Below are positions 10,517 through 23,110 of a stretch of DNA of 64,000 bases, piece after piece. The position numbers and the translations under genes are program-made. How positions within the stretch are numbered: the stretch's first letter is position 1; the number at the start of each line of letters is the position of its first letter. The stretch lies in assembly GCA_949130495.1 (NCBI GenBank), contig OX422222.1:274526109-274590108 (forward strand). Reading direction: 5' to 3'. The notes under the pieces are model-generated. The model was not told where the DNA came from and ran no database searches. It was given only the letters and a program-made list of their open reading frames with translations. This stretch comes from Sambucus nigra. Lineage: Eukaryota; Streptophyta; Magnoliopsida; Dipsacales; Adoxaceae.

Positions 10517-13036
10517 AGTGATTACCTAAAACATCCATAAAAAGGTCTTATAAAAGGCACAAACACCTCGCATGGAACTGATGTAACTCGTAGGAATTGA
10601 CCGCTTAATAACGCGACTCGCAGTCTCAGTATATGACGAAAAATTTCTAATAGTTAGACTTTGGCTTAAAAATATACATGAAATGGTGAAAACATAAAAC
10701 AGCTAAAAAAATTGTCCGTAAGAGGCACGAACACCTCGAATAGGACAAATGTCACTCGTGGGAACTGGCCACGTACTCCAAGGACTCTCGGTTTGGGAAT
10801 AAAATGAAAATGTGTAAACAGTTAGACTTAGACTTAAAAATATGTTGTCAAGGGGTTAAAACGTAAAACAATCATAAAATGTTCATGTAAATGATATGAA
10901 CAACTTGTAGGGGACCAGTGTAACTCGTTGGACCTCATTATGGAGTAATAGGACTCCCAATTTCTGAATACGATAAAAATATGCAAATAGTTAGACTTGG
11001 GCCTAAAAATGTGTTGCCAAGGGATGAAAACATAAAATCACCACAAAACACTCCCGTAAGAGGCACGAACACATCACATGGAACCAATGTAACTCGTTGG
11101 AACTAATCTCGTACTCATGAAACTCCCTATATGAGAATACGACAAAAAATTGTAAGAAATTAGTCTTTAGCTTAAAAATATTTTTTCAACGGATGAAAGC
11201 ACAAAATAACCACAAAACGATTTCTTAAGAGGCACAAAGCCCACGCATCGGATTAATGTAACTTGTAGGAACCGACCGTGTAGTCATGGGACTCCTAGTT
11301 GCAGAATACGATGATAATTTACAAACTGTTAGACTTTGGTTTACAAACATGCCGTCAAAGGGTGAAAACTTAAAACAACCATAAAACAGTCACAAAGAGG
11401 AACAAACACCTCACACGAGATGAATATACCTCGTAGGAAACAATTGCGTAATCACAAGACTCTCAGATTGAGAATACAATGAAAAATTGTAAATAGTTTG
11501 GTTTAGGATTAAAAATATGTTATCTAAGGGTGAAAACGTAACATAGACACAAAGTTGTCCCATAAGAGGCACGAACACGTCGCAAGAGATCAATATAACT
11601 CATAGGAACTAACTGCATAGTCACAGGACTCCCGATTTTAGAATATGATGAAAATTTGCAAATGATTAGACTTAGTCTTAAAAATATGCCATCAAAGATT
11701 GAAAATGTAAGACAACCACAAAATAATCCCGTAAGAGGCATGAACACCTTGCACGGGACCAATGTAACTCGTAGGAAATGAGTACGTAGTCACGGGACTC
11801 CCAATTTGAGTATATGATGAAAATTTGTAAACATTTAGAGTTAGGCTTAAAAAATGTCATCAAAAGGTGAAAATGTAAAACATCCACAAAGCATTCCCGT
11901 AAGAGGCACGAATATCTCACACGGGACAAATGTAACCCGTAAGAACCGACTGCATAGTCTTAGGACCCTTGGTATGAGAATACGATAAATATTCGCAAAC
12001 AGTTAAACTTAGGCTTGAAAACATGTCGTCAAAGGGTGAAAACATAAAACAATCATAAAACAGTCCCCTAAGAGGCACGAACACCTTGGACGAAATAGAT
12101 GTAACTCGTAAGAACCAACCTCGTAGTCATGGGACTCTCGATTTGAGTATACAACAAAAAATTACAAACTCTTAAACTTAGGGTTAAAAACATGTCTTCA
12201 ATGGGTGAAAACATAAATCAGACATAAAAATGGTCCCGTAAGGGGCAGGAACACCTCGTACATGACTAATGCAACACATGGTAATTGATCAATTAGTCAC
12301 GAGACTCCCAATTTGAGAATATGACGAATATGTGAAACTAGTTAAACTTAGGCTTACAAACATATCGTTAAGGGGTGAAAATGTAAAACAACCATAAAAT
12401 TCTCCCATAAGAGACATGAACACCTCGCACGGGACCAATGTAATTCGTATGAACTGTCTGCATAGTCACATGACTCCAAGTTTAAGAATACGACAAAAAA
12501 TTGTAAATAATTACACTTACGCTTAAAAACATGCCATCAAAGGGTGAAAATGTAAAACAATAATAAAACATTCCCGTAAGAGGTATGAACACCACACACG
12601 GGACTAATGTAACTCGTAGGAATCGATTGAATAGTCACGAGACTCCTAGTTTGAGAATATAATAAAAAAATTCAAACAGCTAGACTTAGGCTTAAAAACA
12701 TATCGTCAAAGGGTGGAAACATAAAACAACAACAAAAAAACAGTCACATAAGAGGTACGAACACCTTGCAATGTACCATTGTAACTTGTAAGAATTGATC
12801 ACGTACTCACGGGACTTCAATTTTAAGAATACAACAAAAAATTTCAAACAGTTCAACTTAGGCTAAAAAACATGTTGTAAATGGGTGAAAGCTTAAAACA
12901 GTCACAAAACGATCACGTAATAGGTAGGAGCATCTTGCACAGGACTAATGTAACTTGTAGGGACCAACCACATAGTCACGGTACTCCCAGTTTCAGAATA
13001 AAATGAAAATTTATAAATAGCGACTTAGGCTTACAC
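10517..13036. repeat. Satellite array, about 168-bp monomers, block 2
   Basis: About 15 diverged monomers of the same family and in the same orientation as block 1, ending inside the 'cgacttaggcttacac' part of a unit at about 13036. With block 1 it formed one array before the LTR element inserted. Small minus-strand ORFs at 11411-11929 are monomer shadows. Confidence 0.95.
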
Positions 13037-13880
13037 ATTATTTGATTAATGATATATTCTCTGTTTTGTGTCTTATATTTTTTGTAGGAGCATTATATTT
13101 TGTTCACGTGGAACACATGAACACATCAATGGTGTCTTCTAGGTACATTATTTATTTATTGTTGTTGTTCATATGAGAGATTGCTATTTTCAATTTTTTT
13201 ATGGTCGTGCGGGCTTTTGTGTTGATTAAATAGGTTGATTTTCATGTATAAACAAAGGAGAGTCTACCGAATTTTTTAAAAATTGCAAAGAGTTATTGTT
13301 AAGTGAGATTATTGTTTTCAATTTTTTAATGGCCGTGAGGGCCTTTGCATTGATTGAACAAGTTAGTTTTCACGTATAAGTAAAGGAGACTCTACAAAAT
13401 AAAAATTGTGAAGAGTTGTTGATACGATTAACTAATATATTTGGATATTTTATTTTATAGTAATTTTATTTTGATAAAAATGACTATTTATTTATTGCAT
13501 GTTATGCACAAGAAGTTGAAGAGACATGTTTTTGAACATGTCTACTCAATGTGATATTGAGAGAAGTTTTTTTTAGCATGGTAACTATATTTATCATCTT
13601 AATTTAGGGATGGATTTTCTTTTGACAATTGTACTTCTTATTAATTAGTATGATTTTGTACTCATTTAAATATTTCGACTTAGATGTGACAATTTTTGTA
13701 CTTATTCATTTGAAGATTTATATTCAGTTATTGGATATAGTTTAATGGAAGTAATTATTATTGGATACGTGTTTCAATGAATGCAGTTGATATATTGCAT
13801 ATGTGATTGGATGATTTGACTTATAATGTAAATTAGACGTCATTTATCATTGCAACATAAAGCATATAATAATATAATTC
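13037..13880. other. AT-rich unique DNA with a tandem duplication
   Basis: No gene is seen. A unit of about 128 bp is present twice in tandem at about 13170-13298 and 13300-13425; both start 'gagatt.ttttcaattttttatggycgtg' and end near 'caaagagttattgtt' / 'tgaagagttgttg'. The stretch may be the inner part of the CACTA element whose end follows. Confidence 0.5.
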
Positions 13881-14328
13881 CTTATGACATGTTTTTTTTT
13901 CATCAATTGGGATGGTTATAAATTTTCCCTAATACCCATTTTTTATAATTTGAGAATAGCTTTTAGGACAGTTGTGCCGTCCTAGTTGGGTTATCAATTG
14001 GGATGGTCATAAACCATCCTAATTGGGGTTGCCAGAATCTGAGTAGTATTAGGGACATATAAATCACCCATAACACTACTTAAGGGAGCTGGAAAGTTTT
14101 CACTGGAATACTATATGGGACAACAAAATCTATCCCTATTGACAAATTTAAAGCGACCATGAATTAACATTTGGTACGATAAACTCCGTCCCTAAAATAT
14201 TTACGATGCCTAGTATAAAGGATGGATTTTTTTCGTTACGAAAACCGTCCTAAATAATCTTTTGGGATGGATTTTTTTCTTTTAGAGATGGATTTTTACT
14301 GTCCATAATACCAATTTATCTTGTAGCG
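13880..14328. mobile_element. Terminal fragment of a CACTA (En/Spm) transposon
   Basis: Right end reads CGCTACAAGATAAATTGG on the minus strand, one change from the CACTACAAGA type of plant CACTA termini. Inside lie repeated short motifs around 'gggatggattttt', 'cgtcccta' and 'aaccgtcct', as expected of subterminal transposase-binding repeats. The opposite terminus is not in this stretch, so this is a truncated end. It is a different family from the 35-44 kb CACTA. Confidence 0.55.
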
Positions 14329-14716
14329 TGCCTTGCCTTTATTGTACCAAATAGATTGTTCTTTCTCCCTCTAACCAAGTTGGTTGTTGATATTCACTTC
14401 ATTTATCTCATTAAGAGGGAATTTAGGTTGTAATGGTTCATTTAATACATATTATATGATACTGAGACCATTTATTACAAGTATTGAAGCTACTCATTTA
14501 ATCTATTATTCTTTGTGAATTAAACATCATTTTAAAGGGGGTTACGCCTCGCTAAATACTAACTATATTTAATGAGCACAAATCTTACAGTTGGAGACTT
14601 TTCGAGGGAGGTATTCTCTTTGAAGAATGACTAATAGTAACATGGCAAAAAATATTGGTTTTGACTCTATACAACATAAAGAATGGGGAGAGCTAACTCT
14701 CCTATCGTAGGCTAGC
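14329..14716. other. Unassigned stretch before gag of element A
   Basis: No LTR, PBS or gene is recognised. It lies between the CACTA end and the first gag-like frame and may be leader of element A. The 5' LTR of A is not visible, suggesting truncation. Confidence 0.4.
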
Positions 14717-15740
14717 ATGACGGTGCCAACGGACGTAGAATTGCCAACTACAATTATGATGGTAGCTATAGGTCTAGCACAAATGGTCGGGTTAATGAGT
14801 TTATTTGTTGAATTTATCAAAACTCCAGGAGCTCAGGCAGTATTGGGAGTCTCTATAGGATCAAATTCCTTTGTGTCATCACCAACGTTTTTATCTGTGC
14901 CTTGGGTCTCAGGAAGCATTGTTACTTATCCAAGTGCCAATAATGTTTTTATCCCACTGATAGGGTTACCCACTCCAACCTCTTCTGTTAACACAAAAAA
15001 TGTGGTCTCAACCACCCCACTAAGGATTGTTTCGCGCATGATGCCCCCCATAAAAAACACTCCTCCCCCACGTAGTATGGATGAAATGAAGAGAGAGATC
15101 ATGTGGATGATGAAAGCCTCTAAATCTAGGGTATAGGCTTCCTTAATATACGATGATTTTTGTACACCATATCCGGAGGAATACAATAATAAACCGTACT
15201 CGAAAGGGTATGTCCCATCTATCTTTGAGGATTATATTGGGTAAGGGATGAAACCCAAAACATCATGTAAAGAGGTTTGTTGAAAGCCTTGGGACATATT
15301 GTAATGGAAAAAAGTTGAGGTTGAGAGAGTTTTCCAAATCTTTGACTAAGAAGGCATATATATGGTACTCCCATCTTGCACCAGGTAGAATGGCATCGTG
15401 GGAGGATATCCATATCCAGTTCGTTTTGAAATTATTCTTGGTGGAGGTTCATTTACTCTCACCCAGCTAGCACGAGAAAAACAGAAGCCTAAGGAGGATG
15501 TGGTTGCATATATAGGAGGTTTCTCGAACAATATATTGGCATTAGAGAATAAACGAGAGAGAGCAGGCTCTTGGTAGACTGTTTACTTCTAGAGTATATC
15601 TTCCATTTAATCAATGAGACTAGAGTATGAACATTTTCCAAACTTCTAAAGCCTGATAGGAACATCGCTCTAGTAATAAAGACTTTATCACACCTAGCAT
15701 TGTCTATCCTGATGTTCAGACCACCAACTTCTTAGAGTAA
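14717..15740 (+). pseudogene. gag of element A, broken
   Basis: A 139-codon open frame (14717-15136) is followed by stop-ridden frames still readable as Tat gag. 'TPYPEEYNNKPYSKGY' then 'PSIFEDYIG' (about 15165-15240) matches the start of the conserved gag domain, and 'LTQLAREKQKPKEDVVAYIGGF' type sequence (about 15455-15530) matches the 'L...KQ...E....Y...F' helix. Several in-frame stops and at least one frameshift are present, so no working Gag can be made. This domain builds the virus-like particle. The start codon is uncertain. Confidence 0.65.
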
Positions 15741-15744
15741 GGGA

Positions 15745-16284
15745 ATGCCCTCTCGATTAAATTATGTTGATAATAGATACAAAACTCAAGGAGGTGGAAC
15801 CAATGGTGGAGAAATAGACAACAAGAGAAAATTTAAACTAAGAGATGACCCTACAGAGCTACCTTACACATTTCAACATGATTTGGATATTTACGAACAT
15901 ATGTTGCGTGATAACATTTGCAGGACAATGCGGTTTAACTTGACGGAGTCAGTAACGCAGGACCAAAGGAATAGTCTAAGGTTTTTTTGCCTCCACAATA
16001 AGGTTCTCCATCCAACCAATAAGTGTTTTGCCTTTAAAAGGATTATTTGCACACATGTTAAGAATGGGGACATTCAGTTGCCCCAAACAAACGTGAATGA
16101 TAATCCTTTACCAACTTACGAGGCCAGCATAGCCAGTGCTTATGATGAAGAACTAGAGAAAAGTTTAAGAGAGAAGAGATTCCATGAAGAAACCTTTAAG
16201 GAATCTATAGAGGAATGTGTATTCAAAATGTCCCACCTAACCATGGATGATGACTTATGCTCAATTGATGCCTTAAGTAAATAG
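15745..16284 (+). pseudogene. gag C-terminal / zinc-knuckle segment of element A
   Basis: A 179-codon open segment. Residues about 78-110 carry 'FFCLHNKVLHPTNKCFAFKR', a Tat-type C-x-H-x-H-x-C knuckle relative, followed by 'VKNGDIQLPQ...NPLPTYE', which matches the linker before protease in Tat polyproteins. It sits directly after gag and 9 bp before the next frame. The ATG at the ORF start is probably incidental, since the original polyprotein would read through. Confidence 0.65.
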
Positions 16285-16292
16285 TTGGAAGC

Positions 16293-17162
16293 TTGTTATT
16301 AGGTGTTGTGAACGTAATGATAACTTACGAGGAATCAGTATACCAGGATGTTGAGGAAGTTTATGAGTTGGAGGAGGACCATGTAGACCCTTGGGTGGAA
16401 TGTACCATGGTAGCATGGTTAAAAAGGTTTAATTGGTTCTTTGACCATGTGGGACTACTTGACAACTTCAGGATGGAGGTCACTCGAGCGATTTTGAAGA
16501 TCACACAGAAAAATAGGTCTCCAAATCTACGTTGGAAAGGGCCTATGGCCAAGTTGGTGAAATTATTCCTCACAGAGGTCACATTCTTTGAAGCAAATCG
16601 TTCGATTAGGTATACTCACAAAAGATCACTTTATGTAACAAAAAGTGTGAACGAGTGTAGATTTAATTGCATTTTATTGGATGGGGAAGCTTCCATCAAT
16701 ATCATTTCCATTGGATCTTTTTATGCATGTAATAACTCTAAAATGAGGATTATGCAAAATCCCTTGGCCATATCAGTATATGACAATCAACCATCTAAAT
16801 CCAATGATTATGTCAATGTTGGAATGACTGTGGGAAATGTCACTTCTCATATTAAATTCCATATAATGAAATGTGAACCGTCATACCAAAACTTGGTAGG
16901 GAGGGTGTGGATACAAAACCACGGGTTGGTGCCCTCCATCTATCATCAGTGTGCCAAGGAGAATATAAAAGGAAATGAGGTGGTGATTCTAGCATCAAAG
17001 AAGTCATTTGCTCATGAGGAAACCTATTTTGTGGATGTCATGTTTTATACTGATTTAATCGAAGAAGCTGTGGTGCTCACCAGATACACATGCGGTACTA
17101 GAGTGCCCAGCACTAGGAAAAAGGTGCGAACAAAGCTTAACCCAGTTGATTACCTAGTGTAA
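16293..17162 (+). pseudogene. Protease domain of element A (289-codon open frame)
   Basis: The retropepsin core starts at 'RSLYVTKSVN' (residues 111-120). The active site, normally DTGAS, reads DGEAS (130-134), so the catalytic Asp-Thr-Gly is destroyed. 'GYVNV'-like and 'VGRVWIQNHGLVPSIYHQC' (about 205-223) match the downstream GRPWIH..VVPS..HQ signature of Tat proteases. The C-terminal 'VDVMFYTDLIEEA' also fits the lineage. Although the longest frame in A, it must be inactive as a protease. The first 90 residues precede the core and are acidic spacer. Confidence 0.8.
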
Positions 17163-17739
17163 TGTGAAATTGACCAAGACAGGGTGAGATCACCTAACTT
17201 ATCTAGGCAATTACAAGATAGGATGACACCTCAAATTGATCCAATTAAACACCAAGTCCAATAATAAAGCGTGTTAAGTAGATTCTCTACGAGAGAAATG
17301 GACAAAAATTGCAAGAAGAGGCTATATGAATAGGAAACCTCTAGACAGTGGAAAAGAGTGGTACTTCCGAATAATAAAATCATTTATAAATTGTGAAGGT
17401 GTGAGCAACAAATGAAGGCTTAAGTGATGATATTGTCGTGGTCTATGGAATTTTTTTGGTAGATAAAAAAGGATATTGTATGGTGATTAATAACTCCAAT
17501 GTACAATAGTTCATGGAAGAAGTGGAGGAGGAGATAAAGTGCATGTGTGATAGGCCAAGCCCTCAGATCCAAGGTCTAGAACAGGTGGACCTTGGGGGGG
17601 AAGGTGATGATCCTAGGCCAATTTTTCTCTCGAAAGATTTGATTAGGGAAGAAAAGAACATTTATTAAGATGATACAAGAATTCAAAATTTTCTTTGCAT
17701 AGAAATACATAGAGATTCCTAGAATTGATAAGGAAGTGA

Positions 17740-18568
17740 GTTGACATAATCTTAACATGATGCCATCAGCTATCCCAATCAAGCAGGCCACTCCAACATA
17801 AAAAGCAAAGCTTGACTTGAATATTAATGAAAAGGTCCAGAGGTTACTCACAGTAGGCTTCATCATTTAATACAACATTATATATGGTTATCTAGCATTA
17901 TGCATGTGGGAAATAAAGACAAGAACTAAATTAGGATTTGTGTGGATTTCAGACACCTGAATAGAGCTTGCTCAAAAGATGAGTTCCCATTGCCATCTAT
18001 AAACCTAATAGATGCAACTGCTAGTCATGAGATGTACAACTTTATTGATGGCTATGTGGGTTACAAAGAGATCAAGATGGATCCATATGATGCTAAGAAG
18101 GTCACCTTTCACACTCCATTAGGTAACTTTATGAATACAATCACGCCTTTTGGACTAAAAAATGCAGGTACTACATATCAACGACCTATGATGGCTATAT
18201 TGCAGGATATCTTTCATGATATTATTGATATCTATGTGGAAGACTTGGTCATAAAGTCCAAAAAGGAGGGTGATCACGTAGCGAATTTAAGGAGGGTGTT
18301 CATACAGTGTAGAAAATACAAACTGAAAACAAACCCCCTCAAGTGTGCATTTGGGGTAACTGGTGGGGATTTCTTGAGGTTCGTTGTGAACAGGCAGGGG
18401 GTTCAGATGTACCTAGACAAACGAAAGTCTATTCTCAATATACCATGTCTAATGAATGCAAAAAGAATCAAAAAGTTTCTCGAAAAAAGTTTCTTACCTA
18501 AGAAGATTTTTGCATGGACTTGCCAAGATCACTCACCTCCTAATGGAGCTACTGGAATAGGGAGCTAA
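17740..18568 (+). pseudogene. Reverse transcriptase of element A
   Basis: N-terminal RT sequence ('PSAIPIKQATPT', 'NEKVQRLLTVGFI') is readable from 17760 through stops. A 208-codon open frame follows from 17942 with 'CVDFRHLNRA', 'FPLPSI', 'TPFGLKNAGTTYQR' and the catalytic motif as YVED (residues 98-101) instead of YVDD, a change of a metal-binding Asp to Glu. 'LKTNPLKCAFGV' follows as expected. The order and motifs are those of Ty3/gypsy Tat RT. Inactivated by stops upstream and probably by the YVED change. Confidence 0.85.
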
Positions 18569-18639
18569 GTTTATATAGGAATTCCACATCAGGAAGATTT
18601 GGACAAGTAGAATAATCTCCTCGGATCACCACAAACCAT

Positions 18640-18890
18640 GATTCCTACCAAGGTAGGTATACCATTACAACTCTATATTACCTCTATAGCTAGGTCTGTT
18701 AGCAGATTGTTAGCATAAAAAGTGGAGGAAATAGAAAAGACAGCTTATTTTTTGAGTTTTATTATTCATGGGCCTGAGGCTAGATGCACTAGTATTGAAA
18801 GGCACTTTTTTGCCCTTATATTTGTTATCCAAAAGCTTAAGTACTATATTCTATCTTTCATAATCCACATTGTAATATGATTTTACCCCT
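18640..18890 (+). pseudogene. RT-linked RNase H of element A
   Basis: The readable fragment contains 'VGIPLQLYITSIARSVSRLLA', 'AYFLSFIIHGPEARCTSIER' and 'LIFVIQKLKYYILSF', matching the Tat RNase H block 'PL.LYL......GA.L....YY.S..L..AE.RY...EK..LALV.A..KLR.Y'. In-frame stops are present. The usual catalytic Asp near the first block reads Ser. Confidence 0.65.
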
Positions 18891-19016
18891 ATCAATTTTT
18901 TGCTATCTTCAACTATACTAATCGGTAAGGAAGCCATATGGTTCCTCACACTCTCAGAGTATGACCTAAAGTATATGGCCCCTTGAGCCATCAAGGGCCA
19001 AGCTTATGAAGATTTA

Positions 19017-19330
19017 TTGGATATCTTCCCCTCTAGTTTGTTCAAACCACCACATGAAGAATTCACAGGCAATGATCTACAAGACTATTACCTAGAAACC
19101 AGGTTGGAAGTGTGGAGCATGGAATGTAATGGTTCATCAACCCAAGGCAAAGGAGGCGCAGGGGTCATTCCAAGCAAAGGAAGAGAAGATGTTTGCCTAT
19201 CCTTAAAATTAGAGTTTTATTACTCCAATAATAAAGCTGAGTATGAGGTATTTTTGTTGGGTTTATTGAAGGCCTTTCAAAGGGACATACAGATACTTAC
19301 CATTTGAGGTGACTCTAACCTAGTAGTAAG
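19017..19330 (+). pseudogene. Second (archaeal-type) RNase H of element A
   Basis: A 96-codon frame contains 'CNGSSTQGKGGAGVIP' (residues about 40-55), 'LSLKLEFYYSNNKAEYE' and, past a stop, 'GDSNLVVSR'. This is the FDGSS..GGAG...L.F.LEF..SNN.AEYE...GDS pattern of the additional RNase H specific to Tat/Ogre elements. The first catalytic Asp has become Asn (CNGSS). Confidence 0.75.
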
Positions 19331-19599
19331 TAGGTGAATAGGGAATATGTTCTGAAGCATATGAGTCTGGTGCCTCATCAAACAATTATCCAAAGATTTT
19401 TAGGTCGATTTCATGAAGTGTTAGTAAAAAGGAATCCTAGGACAATGGACATACATGCAGATGCATACACAATAATTGACCAGAAGATAGACATCAAAGG
19501 CGATACAACAATTATTAGAATCACTAAGAATACATCTCCCTCAACCATAACAGAAATGTTGCCCACCGATGGTAGTAATGACTAGTGGGGAAAAATAAG

Positions 19600-21131
19600 G
19601 AGGCGGCTTGATACTGGGGAAGGACCTTTGAGCTTAGTAGATTTGGCTCATTATTTTTCTATGGATGGAAACTTATACTACAAAAATAAAGGAGACTTGT
19701 CGTTAAGACGTGTTTATCTAAAGGAATTGATTAGAGGTTGAAAGAGTATCACCAAGACAGTTGTGAAATCACTGAAATTACTTTATACCGAGGGATCCAA
19801 AGAGCTGGCTAACTTTGGCCTATGATGAAGTAAGATGTTTCAGTAGTACAAAGGAGTTGTGAAAAATATCAATCATATTATCAATCAGTTAAGTGCAATT
19901 TCATTGAACAACCACCTGACTAGAGATAACATTATGTTGATATGTTAGTAGAAAGGCTGACCCCAATAGACAAAGATAATGCTACTATACTCAAACGAAG
20001 GATTTCAAGGAACAATATACAAAAAGACTAGTTGTATTGGAGGGTTACCTCAATAGAACTTTGTGGTGCATCAAGTTCAAAGAAGCTGAAGAAGTTTAGA
20101 AGAAAGCTCATAAGATGGGACATATAGGGGAAGAAAAGTTGTATAACCATCTAATGACCTTAGGGTATTTTTAACTAATCATAAAAAAAAATTCAGCCTA
20201 GTTCGTTAGAATTTGTAAAGCGTTCCAACCCTGTGGAATAAGATCCACACTCCTTCAGTGGACCTACACTCACTTTTCACCCCATTTCCATTTCACACTT
20301 GGGCATTTGACCTTTTGGGAGCCATCAACCCCTCCTCTGGGGGAAAATTTGGATATTGGTTACCATTGAGTACTTTAATACGTGGCAGAAACAAGACCTC
20401 TTAAGAAAGCTATGGTGGGACTAGTAGCAAGATTCATGCAGGAGTAAATTATTTATTGATTTGTCATCCTAATGTTTTTCATTTTTGATAATGGAACTCC
20501 CTTTGTGATTTATGAGGTGAGATTAGTCACAGATAAATATTACATTATTCACCACAAGTCCATTGTAGATGATCCTAAGTTCAATGGGCAAGCAAAAGTG
20601 ACTAACCGGAATTGGTAAATATCTTAGCAAAACTATTGGAGGATTTTCATATAACATGAGATAATAAGATACCGGATATTTTGTGGGCCCATAGAACAAC
20701 CAAAAAGAAGCCCATTGGCCATACCCCGTTCTCTTTGGTGTTTGGTGTTGAGGATATCTTGATAGTTGAGCTAGTAATATCCTTTGCTCGATACAACTTG
20801 CGTAGCACGGAGCTTACTCAAAGAAGACGTGTAGTAGGAAGCCTTAGATGAGCATATATATACCATAATTAGATATTTCCAAATGTATAGGTTGCAGCTA
20901 TCAAGATCATATGACCAAATGGTGAAGCCAAGAAAGTTCAAGGAGGGGGACCTAGTACTAAAGACTTTCACGAGGCATATACGTGTTTTTTCACTCCCCA
21001 AATTTAAAGCTAACTGGGAGGGGCCTTGCATAATGGGCAAGGTTCATGACTCAGGTTGCTGCGAGATATATAAAATTAAAGACGATGTGACATTAAAACT
21101 CAACAAGTGTCTTAAATTCTATCACCGATAA
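19600..21131 (+). pseudogene. Integrase of element A, with C-terminal domain
   Basis: Many stops and frameshifts. Recognisable parts: 'YKNKGDLSLRRVYLKE' (about 19680), the core start 'FTPFPFHTWAFDLLGAINPSSGG' type sequence (about 20275-20345) holding the first catalytic Asp, and an open C-terminal segment (20883-21131). The last contains 'KPRKFKEGDLVLK', 'KFKANWEGPCIMGKVHDSG' and 'LKFYHR', the GPY/F-like module that ends Tat integrases. No chromodomain is seen, as expected for Tat. Confidence 0.75.
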
Positions 21132-21419
21132 GACTTTTTTATCACATGAAATTTCAAGTAAACTTTACAATTATAGTGGTCGGTCGAGATCCTATTCTCA
21201 AGAAACCCATGTCTGGATGTGTTACTTAATATGCAATGAGGTTATATAATAATTTATTCAAAGGCTTCTTAATAAAAAGAGTAGCAATAGGTAACTGTAT
21301 AAGTATATGTAAGAACTAATACTTCATTCAAATATCAAAGTTGTACAAAAAAAAGGAGGAACTACAGTCTTAAGAAATAAGATGGAAAAAGTGGAGAAGT
21401 TCTAATTATTTCCAGGAGC
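21132..21419. other. Spacer after pol of element A
   Basis: AT-rich stretch between the end of integrase and the antisense remnant; no feature seen. Confidence 0.4.
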
Positions 21420-21661
21420 ATCCATGATAATCCATAAATTGTTATAATCAAGTAGCCTATGGTTAAGGCCTAGTAGGGTAGAGTCCAGCTCATCTTATTC
21501 ATTCGTGAGCTCAGTCATTTCCATTTCATTCTCCTCCATGTCCTGTTGAAACTCGTCCAACTCTACATTATCTAGTGCCAAGCCTTCTCGTGCAGCCACA
21601 ACTTTCCCCTCAGACTTAATAATTTCATGATGAAGATTGGACATCCTATCAACCACTATAG
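21420..21661 (-). pseudogene. Antisense coding remnant of element A (C-terminal part)
   Basis: The minus strand reads a continuous frame of about 53 codons, 'VVDRMSNLHHEIIKSEGKVV' then 'AAREGLALDNVELDEF' and 'DMEENEMEMTELTNE', ending in a stop at about 21497. It is acidic with heptad-like spacing, suggesting a coiled coil. Its upstream part lies beyond the nested element, at 32140 and above. Function unknown. Confidence 0.4.
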
Positions 21662-23110
21662 TGTAACACCCCACTTAATTCTCATATCGGTCGCCACCAA
21701 AACTAAGTCGGGCGTCATTAAATTAAATACCATTCTTAGCATGTGACAGATATGAGACAAAATAAATTCATTCCATAAGATAAATAATTTAAATCAATCC
21801 AAAAAATAAATCATCAATGCGATGTAAAATTCATCACCATTGTAAACTCTTATAATATCCAAATCTCAAATTAAATAAAACTCCAATAAACTGAATCTAG
21901 AATGATATATCAGAATAAAATCATAACAATCATGAAACTGAATAGCCCACCAAATCCATAATAAGTGTCTAACAATCAAATGCAAAGAAACATGAACTAA
22001 ACTAAACTATTAAGCAGAACATCAAAAACACCAGCTGCACCTCCAAGATATAAGTCGATGCACATGGTCAGAGCCCCGTGCATGAATACACACTACTCCC
22101 CTCAAATAGGATCCATAAATCCAAACAATAGCATTATACATGATAAATATCAAAATAGAATATTTTAAAATAACCGAGATAATTAATAACGATGCGAGTA
22201 ATCAAACAACATATGATACAATACTTATCTATGCCACCTCAACATCTAAGTCCAATTATCCGCTTATCTAAATTAATTTAAGTTAATCCAATTATTAATT
22301 TCATCATCGTTAATATCACATGTGGGACTCCAACTTACATCTTTATCTCATTTTATTTATATGGTTACGGGACTCCCGCTATTGTACACCACACCAATTC
22401 ACCTCGCTATAGCCAGTCGGTCCATTTAAACTGTCAACCCTACAATTATGTGTGAGGTTCCACACACGACACGTCTTCATAGCCAGCTAACCCATTTAAA
22501 CTGTCGACCCTACAATTATTCAGACACTACCCACCCATACATCACAATAGCCATCCAACTCATTCAAACTATCGGTCATGCAATTATTAATGGCGCCAAT
22601 ATACTTTAATACCCTTTTTATTATCTTAGGTATTAATTCTCACTTTCTCATCTATTTTATATAATTAACCTCACCCTTATTATCGACGTGAGATCCTCAA
22701 AATACCCCTTAGTCCCATACCTAATGGTTCCTAAAGTACCAATACGCCCTACCCTATTTATAGGATGAATTTCTATCAATAATTATTCCCTAGCCTTATG
22801 CCTCGGCTAGCAAAACAATGACACAACATAAAAATTATCCCCACCCTGGAATATCAAATCCATAAAAATCTACAATAATTAGTCCCATACCTAGAAAGCA
22901 TAAATCACAATCAAGGTCGACCCACTAGTCCCATACCTAGCAGGAATCCAATAATATAGGTGAGAATATAGTACCCAAAAGTCTCGTCGTCCCCGTGATG
23001 GAAAATATTCACAATAACTAATCACATAATTCCATAACTTATATGAACAATAACACAATTTAATCATTATGGACTGATTTAATTTAATTTTTAACACCGT
23101 TGTCATTGTC
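21662..23110 (-). repeat. Partial left LTR of the TGTAACACCCC element
   Basis: Aligns with 29720-31225, including the internal run of three units around 'gtccatttaaactgtcgaccctacaattat' (about 22415-22590, and 30515-30700 on the right). Homology fades at about 23110, so about 0.9 kb (the U3 start in minus orientation) and the PPT are missing. Confidence 0.8.

Noticed and set aside
4086..10521. TSD for the satellite-nested element
   Set aside because: agaaa / agtga match only 3 of 5, and monomer alignment can shift the edge, so I do not claim a TSD.
698..13036. CRISPR-like array
   Set aside because: Repeats are 168-bp contiguous monomers without spacers, in a plant genome.
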